Notes: generated by a model from the letters alone, not told the origin. A stretch of 64,000 nucleotides of DNA from Mesorhizobium sp. DCY119 (GCF_003590645.1 NZ_CP031834.1:434001-498000); one strand, 5' to 3'; shown: positions 16,233 to 25,263, counted from the first letter of the stretch. Numbers and translations are program-made.

Positions 16233-17825
16233 TCAAGCCGCCTTGTCGCGGACCTGATAATCCTTGATCGCAGCGAAGCGGATCGCCTTCCAGCGCTCGG
16301 CCTCGTAGTTCAGCGAGAACTCGTGCTGGGCCAGGAACACCGGATCGCCGTCAAGATCGCGGGCAATGTCGCCGCGATGCGATTCGATGAAGCGCAGCAG
16401 ATCTTCCTTGTCGTCGGCATCGATCCAGCGGCAGACCGAGAACCGCGCCATTTCGAAATCGACCGGCAGCGTGTATTCCGCCGACAGCCGCTCCTTCAGA
16501 ACGTCGATCTGCAGCGCGCCGACGACGCCGACGATGGCCGGCGAGCCGTCCTCCGGCTGGAAAAGCTGGACGACGCCTTCCTCGGCCATCTGCTGGAGCG
16601 CTTCCTTCAGCTTCTTCGCCTTCATGGCATCGCCGAGCCTGACGCGGCGCAGGATTTCCGGCGCGAAGTTCGGCACGCCACGGAACAGAATGTCCTCACC
16701 CTCGGTCAGCGTGTCGCCAATGCGCAGCGTGCCGTGATTGGGAATGCCGACGACGTCGCCGGCATAGGCCTCGTCGGCAGTGATGCGCGAACGGGCGAAG
16801 AAGAACTGCGGCGCAGACAGGCTCATCTGCTTGCCGGTGCGCACCAGCTTGGCCTTCATGCCGCGCTGGAGCGTGCCGGAACAGACGCGCACGAAGGCGA
16901 TGCGGTCGCGGTGGTTGGGGTCCATATTGGCCTGGATCTTGAAGACGAAGGAGGTCATCTTCTCCTCCGTCGCCTCGACCTTGCGCGTGTCGGCCTCCTG
17001 CGCGCGCGGCGCGGGACCGTAATCGCCCAGCGCTTCGATCAGGTCGCGCACGCCGAAATTGCGCAATGCCGAGCCGAAATAGACCGGCGTCAGGTGCCCT
17101 TCGCGAAAAGCCTTCAGGTCGAACGGCCGGCAGGCCTCGCGCGCCAGGTCCAGTTCCTCGATGAAAGCCGGCCGGTCATTGTCGGGCAGCAGGCCGGCGG
17201 CGCGGTTGGAATCGGGGCCGTTGACCGGCGTGCGCTCCTTCTCGTCGTCGCCACGGCGCACCGCGTTCTGGGCGAGATGATAGGTGCCGGCAAAGGTCTT
17301 GCCCTGGCCGATCGGCCAGGTGATCGGCGCGGTGTCGAGCGCCAGCTTCTGCTCGATCTCGTCGAGGATCTCGTAGGTGTCGCGCGCCTCGCGGTCCATC
17401 TTGTTGACGAAGGTGACGATCGGGATGTCGCGCATGCGGCAAACCTCGAACAGTTTCAGCGTGCGCGGCTCGATGCCTTTCGCGGCGTCGATGACCATGA
17501 CGGCACTGTCGACCGCCGACAGCGTGCGATAGGTGTCGTCGGCGAAGTCTTCGTGGCCGGGCGTGTCGAGCAGGTTGAAGACGTTGTCGCCATATTCGAA
17601 GGTCATCACCGAGGTGACGACCGAGATGCCGCGCTCGCGCTCGATCTTCATCCAGTCCGAACGGGTCTGGATGCGGTCCTTCTTGGCCTTGACCTCACCG
17701 GCAAGCTGGATGGCGCCACCGAACAGCAGCAGCTTTTCGGTCAGCGTCGTCTTGCCGGCATCCGGGTGCGCGATGATCGCGAATGTGCGGCGCCTGGCAA
17801 CCGCCTTGGCTATGTCTTCAGCCAT
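16233..17825 (-). CDS. prfC: Peptide chain release factor 3
   Basis: A 530-residue translational GTPase that recycles RF1/RF2 from the ribosome after peptide release. G1 is AHPDAGKTT (19-27), G3 DTPGHEDF (87-94) and G4 NKMD (141-144); domain II and the RF3-specific C-terminal domain follow. Length equals that of E. coli RF3 (529). The sequence around G1 (IIAHPDAGKTTLTEKLLLFGG) distinguishes RF3 from EF-G. It converges with the LacI regulator gene, with 29 bases between. A single-gene unit. Confidence 0.97.
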   Translation of the reverse strand: MAEDIAKAVARRRTFAIIAHPDAGKTTLTEKLLLFGGAIQLAGEVKAKKDRIQTRSDWMKIERERGISVVTSVMTFEYGDNVFNLLDTPGHEDFADDTYRTLSAVDSAVMVIDAAKGIEPRTLKLFEVCRMRDIPIVTFVNKMDREARDTYEILDEIEQKLALDTAPITWPIGQGKTFAGTYHLAQNAVRRGDDEKERTPVNGPDSNRAAGLLPDNDRPAFIEELDLAREACRPFDLKAFREGHLTPVYFGSALRNFGVRDLIEALGDYGPAPRAQEADTRKVEATEEKMTSFVFKIQANMDPNHRDRIAFVRVCSGTLQRGMKAKLVRTGKQMSLSAPQFFFARSRITADEAYAGDVVGIPNHGTLRIGDTLTEGEDILFRGVPNFAPEILRRVRLGDAMKAKKLKEALQQMAEEGVVQLFQPEDGSPAIVGVVGALQIDVLKERLSAEYTLPVDFEMARFSVCRWIDADDKEDLLRFIESHRGDIARDLDGDPVFLAQHEFSLNYEAERWKAIRFAAIKDYQVRDKAA

Positions 17826-17905
17826 TTACGATGATCCTGTTGATGCGCGGGCTTCTAGCAGCACATCGGCAGGCTGTCGAATACGAAATGGCGGGAGACG
17901 TACGC

Positions 17906-18397
17906 TCAGGTGCCGACCGGATGGAAGCGCCTGACGGCAAGGAACCCCGTCACGATGAAGGACAGCAGCACGATGCCCTGCACGATGGCGAAAGGCGGCT
18001 CGGAACCGGTGGGCGCCAGCGCGTTGAACGCCGGGATCTTCAGGAACGACTGCACCACCAGCACGAAGCAGTTGAGATAGAGCGCGATCACCGCCGTCAC
18101 GACATAGATCCATCGCCACGAGCCGGCGAGATGATAGCTATAGCGCGCCGCGATTGCCGCAATCAGCAGGATCATCGACAGGATGCCGAAAGCGATTGCC
18201 GGCGTGAACCCGTTGAATGGAAAAAGAAAGCCGGTGACGCTGGTCAGCACCGTGGTGAGCAGGAAGATGAGCGTCCAGCCATCCATGCGCTGAGACTTCA
18301 AAAGCCCGTAGAGAACGACCAGTCCCGTGACGATGCCGATAAGACTGGTGATGACATGAAGAAGAGTGAATGTGGAAAGCGACATTCCAAGCAGCAT
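17906..18397 (-). CDS. Uncharacterised five-helix membrane protein
   Basis: A 163-residue, very hydrophobic protein with five likely membrane helices at about 10-33, 41-60, 67-84, 96-118 and 138-155. No signal peptide, catalytic motif or recognised domain is visible. GAGGGG eight bases before the ATG supports the start. It lies between prfC and a run of exported proteins, all on the minus strand, but gaps of 80 and 90 bases separate it from both. Related short membrane proteins are common in rhizobia; no function is proposed. Confidence 0.75.
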   Translation of the reverse strand: MLLGMSLSTFTLLHVITSLIGIVTGLVVLYGLLKSQRMDGWTLIFLLTTVLTSVTGFLFPFNGFTPAIAFGILSMILLIAAIAARYSYHLAGSWRWIYVVTAVIALYLNCFVLVVQSFLKIPAFNALAPTGSEPPFAIVQGIVLLSFIVTGFLAVRRFHPVGT

Positions 18398-18487
18398 TGC
18401 CTTGTCCCCTCAAACAACTTTTTCTACGGAACGCCTGCGCTTCGGTTTTGTAAAGACCCCTATTCTCAATAGGCGGGATAGATATGA

Positions 18488-19222
18488 TCAACGGCGGACG
18501 AAGCCGCCCTCTGTAAGCGTGAGCGCGGCTAGATCGATGCCCTGTTTTTGGAACAGGTCACTGTAATTCTTCGCGGCGTTGCGCTGAAGCGATGCATCGC
18601 CGGACTTGCTGATGTGAATGCGGTTCGCCATCACAAGCACGGTGTTGTAGATGAGGTCTTCCGCCACCTCCTGTTTCTGCCCGTCGGTCATACGGCTGAT
18701 CTTGGGGTCGGCGATCATCGCGGCGCGCATCGTGTCGCGCACCGCCTTGATGGACCGGGCGCTGAGGGTCTCGACATTGTTGACGAGCGCCCAGCTCGCG
18801 ACGAGATAGGCGGTGTAGGCATCGGCAAGATTGCGCGCATCCAGCCCGTTGGGCCGGGCGATCTCGGCGCCGTAGCCTTTCAGCCAGTCGGCCTTCAGCG
18901 CGGCGTCGACGATTGCTGCCTGGGCAGGATTGGATTGCACCAGCTGCGACCTGAAGCGCGCCTTTACCTTGGCTGACACGGCGGGATCGCTGCGAAAGCC
19001 GAGGGTGCGCAGGGCTTTCTTGCCGGCCGTCGAACCCGGCCGCCTGGCGTTGGCTTTCGCATTGGCGTTGGCGACGCTGGCCATTGCCGACTGCGCGACG
19101 TAGCTGTTCGTAAGGTCGATCGAATCGTTGAACATGACCATGCCAAAATCCTGCGAATGGCCGCTGCCCATGGCAAGCATCAGGCCGATCAGGGCGCCGG
19201 CAAGGGAACGCATTCGCATCAT
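18488..19222 (-). CDS. Exported protein of unknown function, DUF6683-like
   Basis: A 244-residue protein with a signal peptide (SLAGALIGLMLAMGSGHS, cleavage near residue 24). The C-terminal half contains NLADAYTAYLVASWALVN and TDGQKQEVAEDLIYNTVL, which resemble from memory the DUF6683 family; this needs a profile search. AGGAGG seven bases before the ATG fixes the start. It follows the SH3-like protein after 31 bases and is probably cotranscribed. A soluble, helical periplasmic protein is expected. No enzyme motif was found. Confidence 0.7.
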   Translation of the reverse strand: MMRMRSLAGALIGLMLAMGSGHSQDFGMVMFNDSIDLTNSYVAQSAMASVANANAKANARRPGSTAGKKALRTLGFRSDPAVSAKVKARFRSQLVQSNPAQAAIVDAALKADWLKGYGAEIARPNGLDARNLADAYTAYLVASWALVNNVETLSARSIKAVRDTMRAAMIADPKISRMTDGQKQEVAEDLIYNTVLVMANRIHISKSGDASLQRNAAKNYSDLFQKQGIDLAALTLTEGGFVRR

Positions 19223-19253
19223 GTTCCTTCCTCCTGTCTCGTGGCGGACGAGT

Positions 19254-19874
19254 TCAATCGGTGACGCCGTCGCAGGTCGTTTCCTGATTGGCGCAGATTC
19301 GGCGGAACCATGCGCGGCCTTCCTGCGGCTCGCTCTTCAGCCGGCTCACGGCTTCCGCATCGGCGGCGAAACTGACAAGCGCCCAGTCTCCGGCACAGCC
19401 TTCGACGGACCGGATATCGGCGACATCGGTCAGCCAATTGTCGCCTAGATCGAAAACGCGATTGCTCGATGCGTCGGGCCGCTCATAGCCACGCGCGGAC
19501 TGCACCTGGAACCGCACCGCCTCCCCGCTTATCCAGCCGCGACCAGAAAAGGTCGGTCGCGACGGCAATCCGGTGCGGTTCGGATCGTCGCGTGCATTTT
19601 CGACAAGCAGCCATTTTTCATGTGATCCGACAATGGAAAGCGCGATGCCGTAACGATGGTCGTCGCTATCGACATAGGCAGGCAGCACGCCCAGAACCGG
19701 CGAGGCGGCATCGGGTTTTTCGTGAATGTTCGCAAGCGCGTCCGTGCCCGCGACGGACCAGCCTTCGAAGTTGCAGGCTCCGTCGGCTGCCGCTTCGACA
19801 CGCAATGGCTGCGCCAGGAGCGCTGATATGGCCATCACCGCGGCAGGCAAAAACCAATTGGTTGTCGCGCCCAT
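19254..19874 (-). CDS. Exported SH3-like domain protein
   Basis: A 206-residue protein with an N-terminal signal peptide (FLPAAVMAISALLAQP, cleavage near 30). Two repeats look like bacterial SH3b barrels: ALANIHEKPDAASPVLGVLP near 47-66 and GRGWISGEAVRFQVQS followed by YERPDASSNRVFDLGDN. Cysteine pairs near 34, 160 and the C-terminus suggest periplasmic disulfides. SH3b domains often bind peptidoglycan or proteins. It starts three bases after the stop of the interrupted membrane gene, so both belong to one transcription unit. Exact role unknown. Confidence 0.72.
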   Translation of the reverse strand: MGATTNWFLPAAVMAISALLAQPLRVEAAADGACNFEGWSVAGTDALANIHEKPDAASPVLGVLPAYVDSDDHRYGIALSIVGSHEKWLLVENARDDPNRTGLPSRPTFSGRGWISGEAVRFQVQSARGYERPDASSNRVFDLGDNWLTDVADIRSVEGCAGDWALVSFAADAEAVSRLKSEPQEGRAWFRRICANQETTCDGVTD

Positions 19875-19877
19875 CTC

Positions 19878-20390
19878 TCACGGCTCCCTGGAAGACGGCA
19901 GCCGAGGATCGGGAGCGTCCCTGCCTGATGACGCCCTGCCAAGAAAGACGAACATGAGCAGGAGATGCGCGGCCGCGAAGCCTACGGAAAGCCAGAAGAA
20001 AGGCGACCATGCTGCCGTGGACACCAGCATCGTCAGCGCGGCATTGAAGATGAAGCCGAGAGCGTCGATCGCGAAGCCGCAGATGACAAGAACCGCTGCC
20101 ATCGCGATCATGACCGACCGGTGCCGTGGCAGAAACAATGCGGCCGCAAGCGAGATCGGGTAAAGAACGGCATTCAGCTAGCCAAAGAAGGCGTAGAAGA
20201 CACCGGCTCCCTGCTTATCCGAGGCGGGCTCGCAAGTATCGACAGCGCCGCACATAGCATCGGTGATGGCGCCGATCATGACGTGCAGTTTGAAATAGGC
20301 CAGCGCGATGCCTGCGCCGAGCGCAAGAACAATCCAGAAAACTATATACGCCCAGCGCCCCGCTGAATATCCAAGATCGAAACCCCGCAT
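19878..20390 (-). pseudogene. Membrane protein gene interrupted by an in-frame amber codon
   Basis: One continuous frame runs from an ATG at 20390 to the TGA at 19878, broken only by a TAG at 20178-20180. Before the stop are 70 residues with a membrane helix (AYIVFWIVLALGAGIALAYF) and two cysteines; after it are 99 residues with three further hydrophobic segments (LNAVLYPISLAAALFLP; MIAMAAVLVICGFAIDALGF; PFFWLSVGFAAAHLLLMFVF). Together they would make a 170-residue four-helix protein. The simplest explanation is a nonsense mutation (TGG or CAG to TAG) or a sequencing error; the second part has an internal ATG at 20138 that could restart. It heads the operon with the SH3-like and DUF6683-like genes. 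Confidence 0.65.
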
Positions 20391-20555
20391 GAAAACCCGT
20401 CTTCAGTTCCTCTTGGACCAACTATATGCATGCTTTCCGGGCAGCGCCATCCTTTCCAAAAGAGGTAACTACGAGCGAACATCCCGGTATTTTCTATGGC
20501 CGACCGAGCCCTGCTTCGGCACTATCGACGGCATGCTGAAGGGAACCGAATCGCG

Positions 20556-21542
20556 ATGAAAGTTCTGGTGACGGGAAGTGCCGGCCATCTCGGCGAAGCG
20601 TTGATGCGCAGCCTGCGTGAGCAAGGGCACGAGGCCATCGGGCTCGATGTTCTGGCTTCGCCCTCCACGGCCGGTGTCGGCTCGATAACCGACCGTGCCT
20701 TCGTGCGGCGTCACATGCAGGGCATGCAGGCGGTGCTCCATGCCGCCACGCTGCACAAGCCGCATGTCGCCACCCACAGCCGGCAGGATTTCGTCGATAC
20801 CAATATCAGCGGCACGCTCAACCTGCTGGAAGAGGCTGCCACTGCGGGCGTCAGCGCTTTCGTCTATACCAGCACGACGAGCGTCTTCGGCGACGCGCTG
20901 GTGCCGCCGGCCGGTGCTCCCGCCGCCTGGATCACCGAGGACGTCATGCCCGTTCCCAAGAACATCTATGGTGTGACCAAGGCGGCAGCGGAAGATTTGT
21001 GCCAGCTGTTTTCGAGAAACCAGAAGCTGCCGGCGATCGTGCTGCGCACCTCGCGCTTCTTCCCCGAGGAGGACGACGACAGCGATGTGCGAAAAACCTA
21101 TCCCGACGATGCCAACGTCAAGGTCAACGAGTTCCTGAACCGTCGCGTCGACATCAGCGATATCGTCGACGCGCATCTGCTTGCCATCGAGCGCGCGCCG
21201 GCGATCGGCTTCGGCAAATACATCATCAGCGCCACCACGCCCTTCCTGCCGGAGGACCTGGCCGAACTGCGCACCGATGCGCCAAGCGTGGTGCGGCGAC
21301 GCGTGCCGGGCTACGAGGTCGAATACCGGCGTCTGGGCTGGACGATGTTTCCGAGCATCGGACGCGTCTATGTCAACGCGCGTGCGCGGCGCGAACTCGG
21401 CTGGCAGCCGCGCTACGATTTCGGCTCGATCCTCGAGCGCCTCAAGGCCGGGCACGATCCGCGCAGCCCGCTGGCGCAGGCGATAGGCTCCAAGGGCTAT
21501 CACGACGAGGTTTTTGCCGACGGCCCCTATCCGGTGAATTAG
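20556..21542 (+). CDS. NAD-dependent epimerase/dehydratase family protein
   Basis: A 328-residue extended SDR. TGSAGHLG (6-13) is the cofactor loop, TSTTSVFG (105-112) and YGVTK (138-142, Tyr138 and Lys142) the active site. ATG at 20556 puts the Rossmann strand MKVLVTG at the N-terminus as in the family; a longer frame from 20496 has no such support. The family acts on nucleotide sugars, flavonoid-like ketones or similar; the substrate is unknown. Its stop overlaps that of the convergent glutamine amidotransferase gene by four bases. Confidence 0.87.
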   Translation: MKVLVTGSAGHLGEALMRSLREQGHEAIGLDVLASPSTAGVGSITDRAFVRRHMQGMQAVLHAATLHKPHVATHSRQDFVDTNISGTLNLLEEAATAGVSAFVYTSTTSVFGDALVPPAGAPAAWITEDVMPVPKNIYGVTKAAAEDLCQLFSRNQKLPAIVLRTSRFFPEEDDDSDVRKTYPDDANVKVNEFLNRRVDISDIVDAHLLAIERAPAIGFGKYIISATTPFLPEDLAELRTDAPSVVRRRVPGYEVEYRRLGWTMFPSIGRVYVNARARRELGWQPRYDFGSILERLKAGHDPRSPLAQAIGSKGYHDEVFADGPYPVN

Positions 21543-22357
21543 GCCGGGATGCGCTGGCGAGTGGCAGAGGCAACAGCCGCTGCCTCCGGCTCGAACGGCC
21601 GAATCGTCATCGCGTCTGCCGTCATGGTGACGAAACTCGAAGGCGGGATCGGCTGCCAGTTCGGGCCTTCGCGGTCGAACGGTTCGGAGACGAGGCAGCG
21701 GCCGCCGGACTCGCGGAACGAGCCCGCATAAAGCGTCGGCGCATGAGCGTCGGTGGAATAGCGGATCGCGTAGAGCGTCTCGCCGTCTGAAAAGGCGGCG
21801 GTGAGTTTCAGCGCCGGTTCCAGCTCGGCACGGCGGCAGGCTTCAAGCACGCGCACCGTCGCGCGGGACGCAGCACCCTGCGGATCTTCGGCCAGCCCCT
21901 CCTGAAGCATCATCAGGAAAAACAATTCGGAATCGGTCGTGCCTTCGCGCTGGTCGTAGAGCGTATCGCTGATCGAATTTTCGAGGCCGCGGCGCACGCG
22001 CTCGAAGCCGCCGATCTGGCCGTTATGCATGAAGGCCCAGCGGCCCGACACGAAGGGATGGCAGTTCATGCGGCTGGTCGCGCCGCCGGTCGCGGCGCGG
22101 ACATGGGCCAGGAACAGGCCGGACCGGATTTGCCGGCACAGGCTTTTCAAATTCGGGTCCGACCATGCCGGAAGGATGTCGCGGTAGAGGCCGGGCTCAG
22201 GCCGCGCGCCATACCAGGCAACGCCAAAACCGTCGCCATTGGTCGGCGACTTGGCTTCGAGCGCATGGTGGCTCTGGGCGATCAGCGAATGGCAGGGGGC
22301 GGCAACGATGTCTTCGAGAAAGACTTCAGGTCCGAGATAGGCCGCCCATCGGCACAT
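21539..22357 (-). CDS. Class II glutamine amidotransferase (YafJ/EgtC-like)
   Basis: A 272-residue stand-alone Ntn-type glutaminase domain. After removal of Met1 the nucleophile is Cys2 (MCRWAAYLG), with AHVRAAT (84-90), NCHPF (98-102) and HNGQIGGF (111-118) as the glutamine-site motifs. No synthase domain is fused. Related proteins are YafJ of E. coli and the EgtC amidohydrolase of ergothioneine synthesis, but no egt genes are near, so EgtC function is not claimed. Convergent overlap with the epimerase gene at its 3' end. Confidence 0.88.
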   Translation of the reverse strand: MCRWAAYLGPEVFLEDIVAAPCHSLIAQSHHALEAKSPTNGDGFGVAWYGARPEPGLYRDILPAWSDPNLKSLCRQIRSGLFLAHVRAATGGATSRMNCHPFVSGRWAFMHNGQIGGFERVRRGLENSISDTLYDQREGTTDSELFFLMMLQEGLAEDPQGAASRATVRVLEACRRAELEPALKLTAAFSDGETLYAIRYSTDAHAPTLYAGSFRESGGRCLVSEPFDREGPNWQPIPPSSFVTMTADAMTIRPFEPEAAAVASATRQRIPA

Positions 22358-22384
22358 CGATTTACTTGCCCCTCAAGCTTGACC

Positions 22385-22407
22385 CCGAAAAGTTGCAGAC
22401 TTTTCGG
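22385..22407. repeat. Rhizobial hairpin with TCTGCA-type loop
   Basis: CCGAAAAGT, loop TGCAG, ACTTTTCGG: perfect nine-base arms, just downstream of the DUF6356 gene. The same hairpin design recurs at 38511-38535 and, imperfectly, near 47962. May act as a terminator or processing signal. Confidence 0.6.
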
Positions 22408-22414
22408 ACGAAGG

Positions 22415-22633
22415 TCATGCGTTTTTCGCGCGATTATGCGTCCGCTCGTAGAGCTGGCGAATGATTCCGCTCGCCGTAGATTCGAACAGGAAGGGTAACA
22501 AAGCGTGAATGAGGGCGGCGAAGGCAGCCAGGAACAGCCTCCCCGAGAATTTTCCGGCAAAGGCCATGTGCTCGAGATAGCTCTCGTCGACCGAAGCCGG
22601 GTGATCGGTGAAAATCCTTGCGACGCGGTTCAT
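22415..22633 (-). CDS. Small membrane protein, DUF6356 family
   Basis: A 72-residue protein starting MNRVARIFTDHPASVDESYLE, the pattern of DUF6356, with one membrane helix (LFLAAFAALIHALLPFLFE) and a basic C-terminus. GGGAGA six bases before ATG 22633 decides the start against a longer frame that opens at 22729. It is divergent from the Lrp-type regulator, whose upstream palindromes lie in the shared gap. Function unknown; the family is widespread in alphaproteobacteria. Confidence 0.75.
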   Translation of the reverse strand: MNRVARIFTDHPASVDESYLEHMAFAGKFSGRLFLAAFAALIHALLPFLFESTASGIIRQLYERTHNRAKNA

Positions 22634-22689
22634 TGCTGTCTCCCATTTTTGACCGTGCGTGAAGATTAACCCGCCCGACATGGTGATTC

Positions 22690-22739
22690 GTCCCAATTTT
22701 TCCTTGTCCGAAGGATAATTTTGGGACATTCATCCCAAA
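22690..22739. promoter_or_regulatory. Candidate autoregulatory region of the Lrp-type gene
   Basis: Inverted TCCCAA/TTGGGA elements are nested here: GTCCCAA (22690-22696) with TTGGGAC (22721-22727), and TTTGGGA (22720-22726) with TCCCAAA (22733-22739), the last ending on the start codon. GATAAT (22714-22719) matches five of six positions of a -10 box. This spacing fits multi-site binding by an Lrp/AsnC octamer. Inference. Confidence 0.45.
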
Positions 22740-23209
22740 TGAGCGAAAAAATCGATACGATCGATCGAAGAATCCTCGCCGAACTGCAGCGGGACGGCAC
22801 GCTTTCCGTCGATCAGTTGTCCGAGCGCGTCGCCCTTTCGCGCAATGCCTGCTGGCGGCGGGTCAAGCGGCTGGAGGATGACGGCTTCATCACCGGGCGC
22901 GTGGCGCTGGTCGATGCCGAAAAGCTCGGCCTCGGCCTCTCGGTCTTCATCATCGTGCGCACCTCCAACCACGACCCCGAATGGCTGATAAAATTCCGCA
23001 GCGCGGTCACCGCATTTCCGGAAATCACCGGCGTCTACCGCATGTCGGGCGACCTCGATTATGTGCTGCGCGCCCGCGTGTCGGACGTGAAAGCCTATGA
23101 CCGCCTCTACCAGCGGCTGATCGCCAGGGTGCCGCTGTCGGACGTTTCCGCCTCCTTCGTCATGGAAGAGATCAAGGAGACGACGGTCGTTCCTGTCGAA
23201 ATCCGTTGA
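22739..23209 (+). CDS. Lrp/AsnC family transcriptional regulator
   Basis: A 156-residue feast/famine regulator: N-terminal helix-turn-helix ([20 protein letters not shown], about 22-41) and C-terminal RAM domain with [15 protein letters not shown] and the glycine-rich ligand region. ATG at 22739 begins [16 protein letters not shown], the canonical Lrp start; there is no ribosome site upstream, so short-leader or leaderless translation is possible. Divergent from the DUF6356 gene. Target and effector amino acid unknown. Confidence 0.9.
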   Translation: MSEKIDTIDRRILAELQRDGTLSVDQLSERVALSRNACWRRVKRLEDDGFITGRVALVDAEKLGLGLSVFIIVRTSNHDPEWLIKFRSAVTAFPEITGVYRMSGDLDYVLRARVSDVKAYDRLYQRLIARVPLSDVSASFVMEEIKETTVVPVEIR

Positions 23210-23262
23210 AGGAACGGCCACTGGAATTGACGAAACCCTCAAGCCGGACGATAGATCGCGCC

Positions 23263-23736
23263 ATGAAAACGGCTTCCCAAAATTCTCCTGTCGTCGGCGT
23301 CGTCCGGCTTTCCCACAGCAATGGCCTCGACCTGCCGGCCTATGAGACGGCGGGGGCGGCCGGCATGGACCTGCGCGCGGCGGTGCCTGAAGACCGGCCG
23401 CTGCTGATCCTGCCGGGCAAGCGCGCTCTGGTGCCGACCGGGCTGATCCTCGAAATCCCGGAAGGTTTCGAAGGGCAGATACGGCCACGCTCCGGCCTTG
23501 CCTTCAAGCACGGCATCACCTGCCTCAACACGCCGGGCACGATCGACAGCGACTATCGCGGCGAGGTCAAGGTTCTGCTGGTCAATCTCGGCGACGAGGA
23601 CTTTGCCGTCACGCGCGGCATGCGCATCGCCCAGATCATCTTTGCTCCGGTGACGCGCGCCTCGATCGAGGAACGCAGCCTTGCCGGCTCGACCGAGCGC
23701 GGCGCCGGTGGCTTCGGCTCGACGGGCAGCGCGTGA
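23263..23736 (+). CDS. dut: Deoxyuridine 5'-triphosphate nucleotidohydrolase (dUTPase)
   Basis: A 157-residue trimeric dUTPase that converts dUTP to dUMP, keeping uracil out of DNA. All five motifs are present: AGMDLRAA (33-40), RPRSGLA (74-80), [13 protein letters not shown] (89-101), RGMRIAQ (118-124) and [11 protein letters not shown] (145-155). ATG at 23263 gives the usual length; the frame extends upstream without family similarity. Its stop overlaps the start of the HAD hydrolase gene (GTGA), so these are cotranscribed. Confidence 0.95.
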   Translation: MKTASQNSPVVGVVRLSHSNGLDLPAYETAGAAGMDLRAAVPEDRPLLILPGKRALVPTGLILEIPEGFEGQIRPRSGLAFKHGITCLNTPGTIDSDYRGEVKVLLVNLGDEDFAVTRGMRIAQIIFAPVTRASIEERSLAGSTERGAGGFGSTGSA

Positions 23737-24383
23737 CGACGCCAAAGCTCGTCATCTTCGATTGCGACGGCATCCTGGTCGACACCGAGCGGCCGGCCAA
23801 CGAGTTCATGGCGTCCGTGCTCACGCAGCGGGGCTTTCCGGTCACCTATGAGGAATGCCGGCGGCGCTTCGTTGGCCGCTCGCTCGTCTCGGTCCAGCAG
23901 GAGATCGAGGCGACGGGCATTACGATCGGCAATTTCGTCGACGACATCTATGCCGAGCTGCCGCGCATTCTCGATGGCGTGCAGGCCATTCCCCATGTCG
24001 AGACTTTCATCCAGACTGTTAAGGCAGCAGGCATCCCCTTCTGCGTCGCCTCCTCCGGCAAGCCGGAAAAGATGAAGATGACGCTCGGCGGCACCGGGCT
24101 TCTGCCCTATTTCGAGCATGCCATGTTCAGCGCGACGATGGTAGAACGCGGCAAGCCATTCCCCGACCTGTTCCTTCACGCCGCCCGACAGATGGGCCTT
24201 TCGCCTGCTGATTGCATCGTCATCGAGGACACCGTCGCGGGCGTCACGGCGGGCGTGTCAGCCGGTATGCGCGTCTTTGCCTATCACGGCGATCCGCACT
24301 CGGACCGGGATGGAATGGCGGCGTCGGGCGGTATTCTGTTCGACGACATGCGCGCGCTGTCAGGATTGATTCCGATCGCCTGA
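23733..24383 (+). CDS. HAD-superfamily phosphatase (subfamily IA)
   Basis: A 216-residue HAD hydrolase: motif [12 protein letters not shown] (8-18) with nucleophile Asp9 and acid Asp11, motif II in VASSGK, the lysine in [10 protein letters not shown], and acidic motif IV in [13 protein letters not shown] helical cap lies between motifs I and II. GTG start overlapping the dut stop. Members hydrolyse sugar phosphates or phosphoglycolate, and a beta-phosphoglucomutase-like role is possible; the substrate is not determinable from the sequence. Confidence 0.88.
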   Translation: MTTPKLVIFDCDGILVDTERPANEFMASVLTQRGFPVTYEECRRRFVGRSLVSVQQEIEATGITIGNFVDDIYAELPRILDGVQAIPHVETFIQTVKAAGIPFCVASSGKPEKMKMTLGGTGLLPYFEHAMFSATMVERGKPFPDLFLHAARQMGLSPADCIVIEDTVAGVTAGVSAGMRVFAYHGDPHSDRDGMAASGGILFDDMRALSGLIPIA

Positions 24384-24453
24384 ATCGGGTTTGCCGTGCC
24401 ACAATCTCCAGCGTAGACTTGGCTTCAATTCACCCTGATCGAGGTCATCTGCA

Positions 24454-25263
24454 ATGGACAAGGGCGCGGTTTTTCGCAAGCTCCATGAGGCGCCGGGCGC
24501 CTTCGTCATCCCCAACCCATGGGATATCGGCACCGCCAAGCTGCTGGCAGCCTCGGGCTTCAAGGCGCTGGCCACGACCAGCGCCGGCTTTGCCTTTTCG
24601 CGCGGCCTGCCCGACGGCGGCGTGCCTTTCGACGTCATGATCGCCCATTGCAAGGAATTGTCCGGCGCAACGGACCTGCCGGTTTCGGCCGACCTGGAAA
24701 AGGGCAAGGGCGACAGCCCGGAAAGTGCTGCCGAAACCATCTTCGCCGCCGAAGCGGCAGGCCTTGCCGGCTGCTCGATCGAGGATTTTTCGGGCGATCC
24801 GGCCAAGCCGGTCTACGAGTTCTCACATGCGGTCGAGCGCGTCACCGCCGCGGTGGAGGCAGCGCGCGCGCTGCGGCACGATTTCGTCTTCACCGCACGG
24901 GCGGAGAATTTCCTGCGCGACAACCCCGATCTCGACGACACGATCGCGCGGCTGCAAGCCTTTGAGCGGGCCGGCGCTGACGTTCTCTATGCGCCGGGCA
25001 TCACCGACATTGAGACGGTCCGCAAGATCTGCTCGGCAGTGTCCAAACCGGTCAATGTGCTGGTCGTGCCGGGTTTCACCGTGGACGGGCTCGCCCAGGC
25101 CGGCGCGAAACGCATCTCGCTCGGCTCGAAGCTGACGACCTACGCCTTCGGCATGCTGCAGAAGGCATCGCGCGAAATGCTGGACAACGGCACATTTGAG
25201 TTCTCGCGCGACGGCATGGCCTTCGGCGCATTGCAGACCATGTTCTCGACCGCCGACGCATGA
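24454..25263 (+). CDS. Isocitrate lyase/PEP mutase family protein
   Basis: A 269-residue TIM-barrel protein of the PEP mutase superfamily. TTSAG (41-45), SADLEKG (78-84) and SIED (108-111) correspond to the phosphate/metal site of the family, and FTARAENF supplies the conserved Arg. The KKCGH catalytic motif of isocitrate lyase is absent, so oxaloacetate decarboxylase- or carboxyvinyl phosphonate mutase-like activity is more plausible. GAGG lies nine bases before ATG. Its stop overlaps the start of the next gene (ATGA), coupling it to the hydroxyproline dehydratase. Confidence 0.85.
   Translation: MDKGAVFRKLHEAPGAFVIPNPWDIGTAKLLAASGFKALATTSAGFAFSRGLPDGGVPFDVMIAHCKELSGATDLPVSADLEKGKGDSPESAAETIFAAEAAGLAGCSIEDFSGDPAKPVYEFSHAVERVTAAVEAARALRHDFVFTARAENFLRDNPDLDDTIARLQAFERAGADVLYAPGITDIETVRKICSAVSKPVNVLVVPGFTVDGLAQAGAKRISLGSKLTTYAFGMLQKASREMLDNGTFEFSRDGMAFGALQTMFSTADA

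Noticed and set aside
21539-22357. EgtC of the ergothioneine pathway
   Set aside because: The class II amidotransferase motifs are also those of YafJ-like proteins, and no egtB or egtD gene is nearby.
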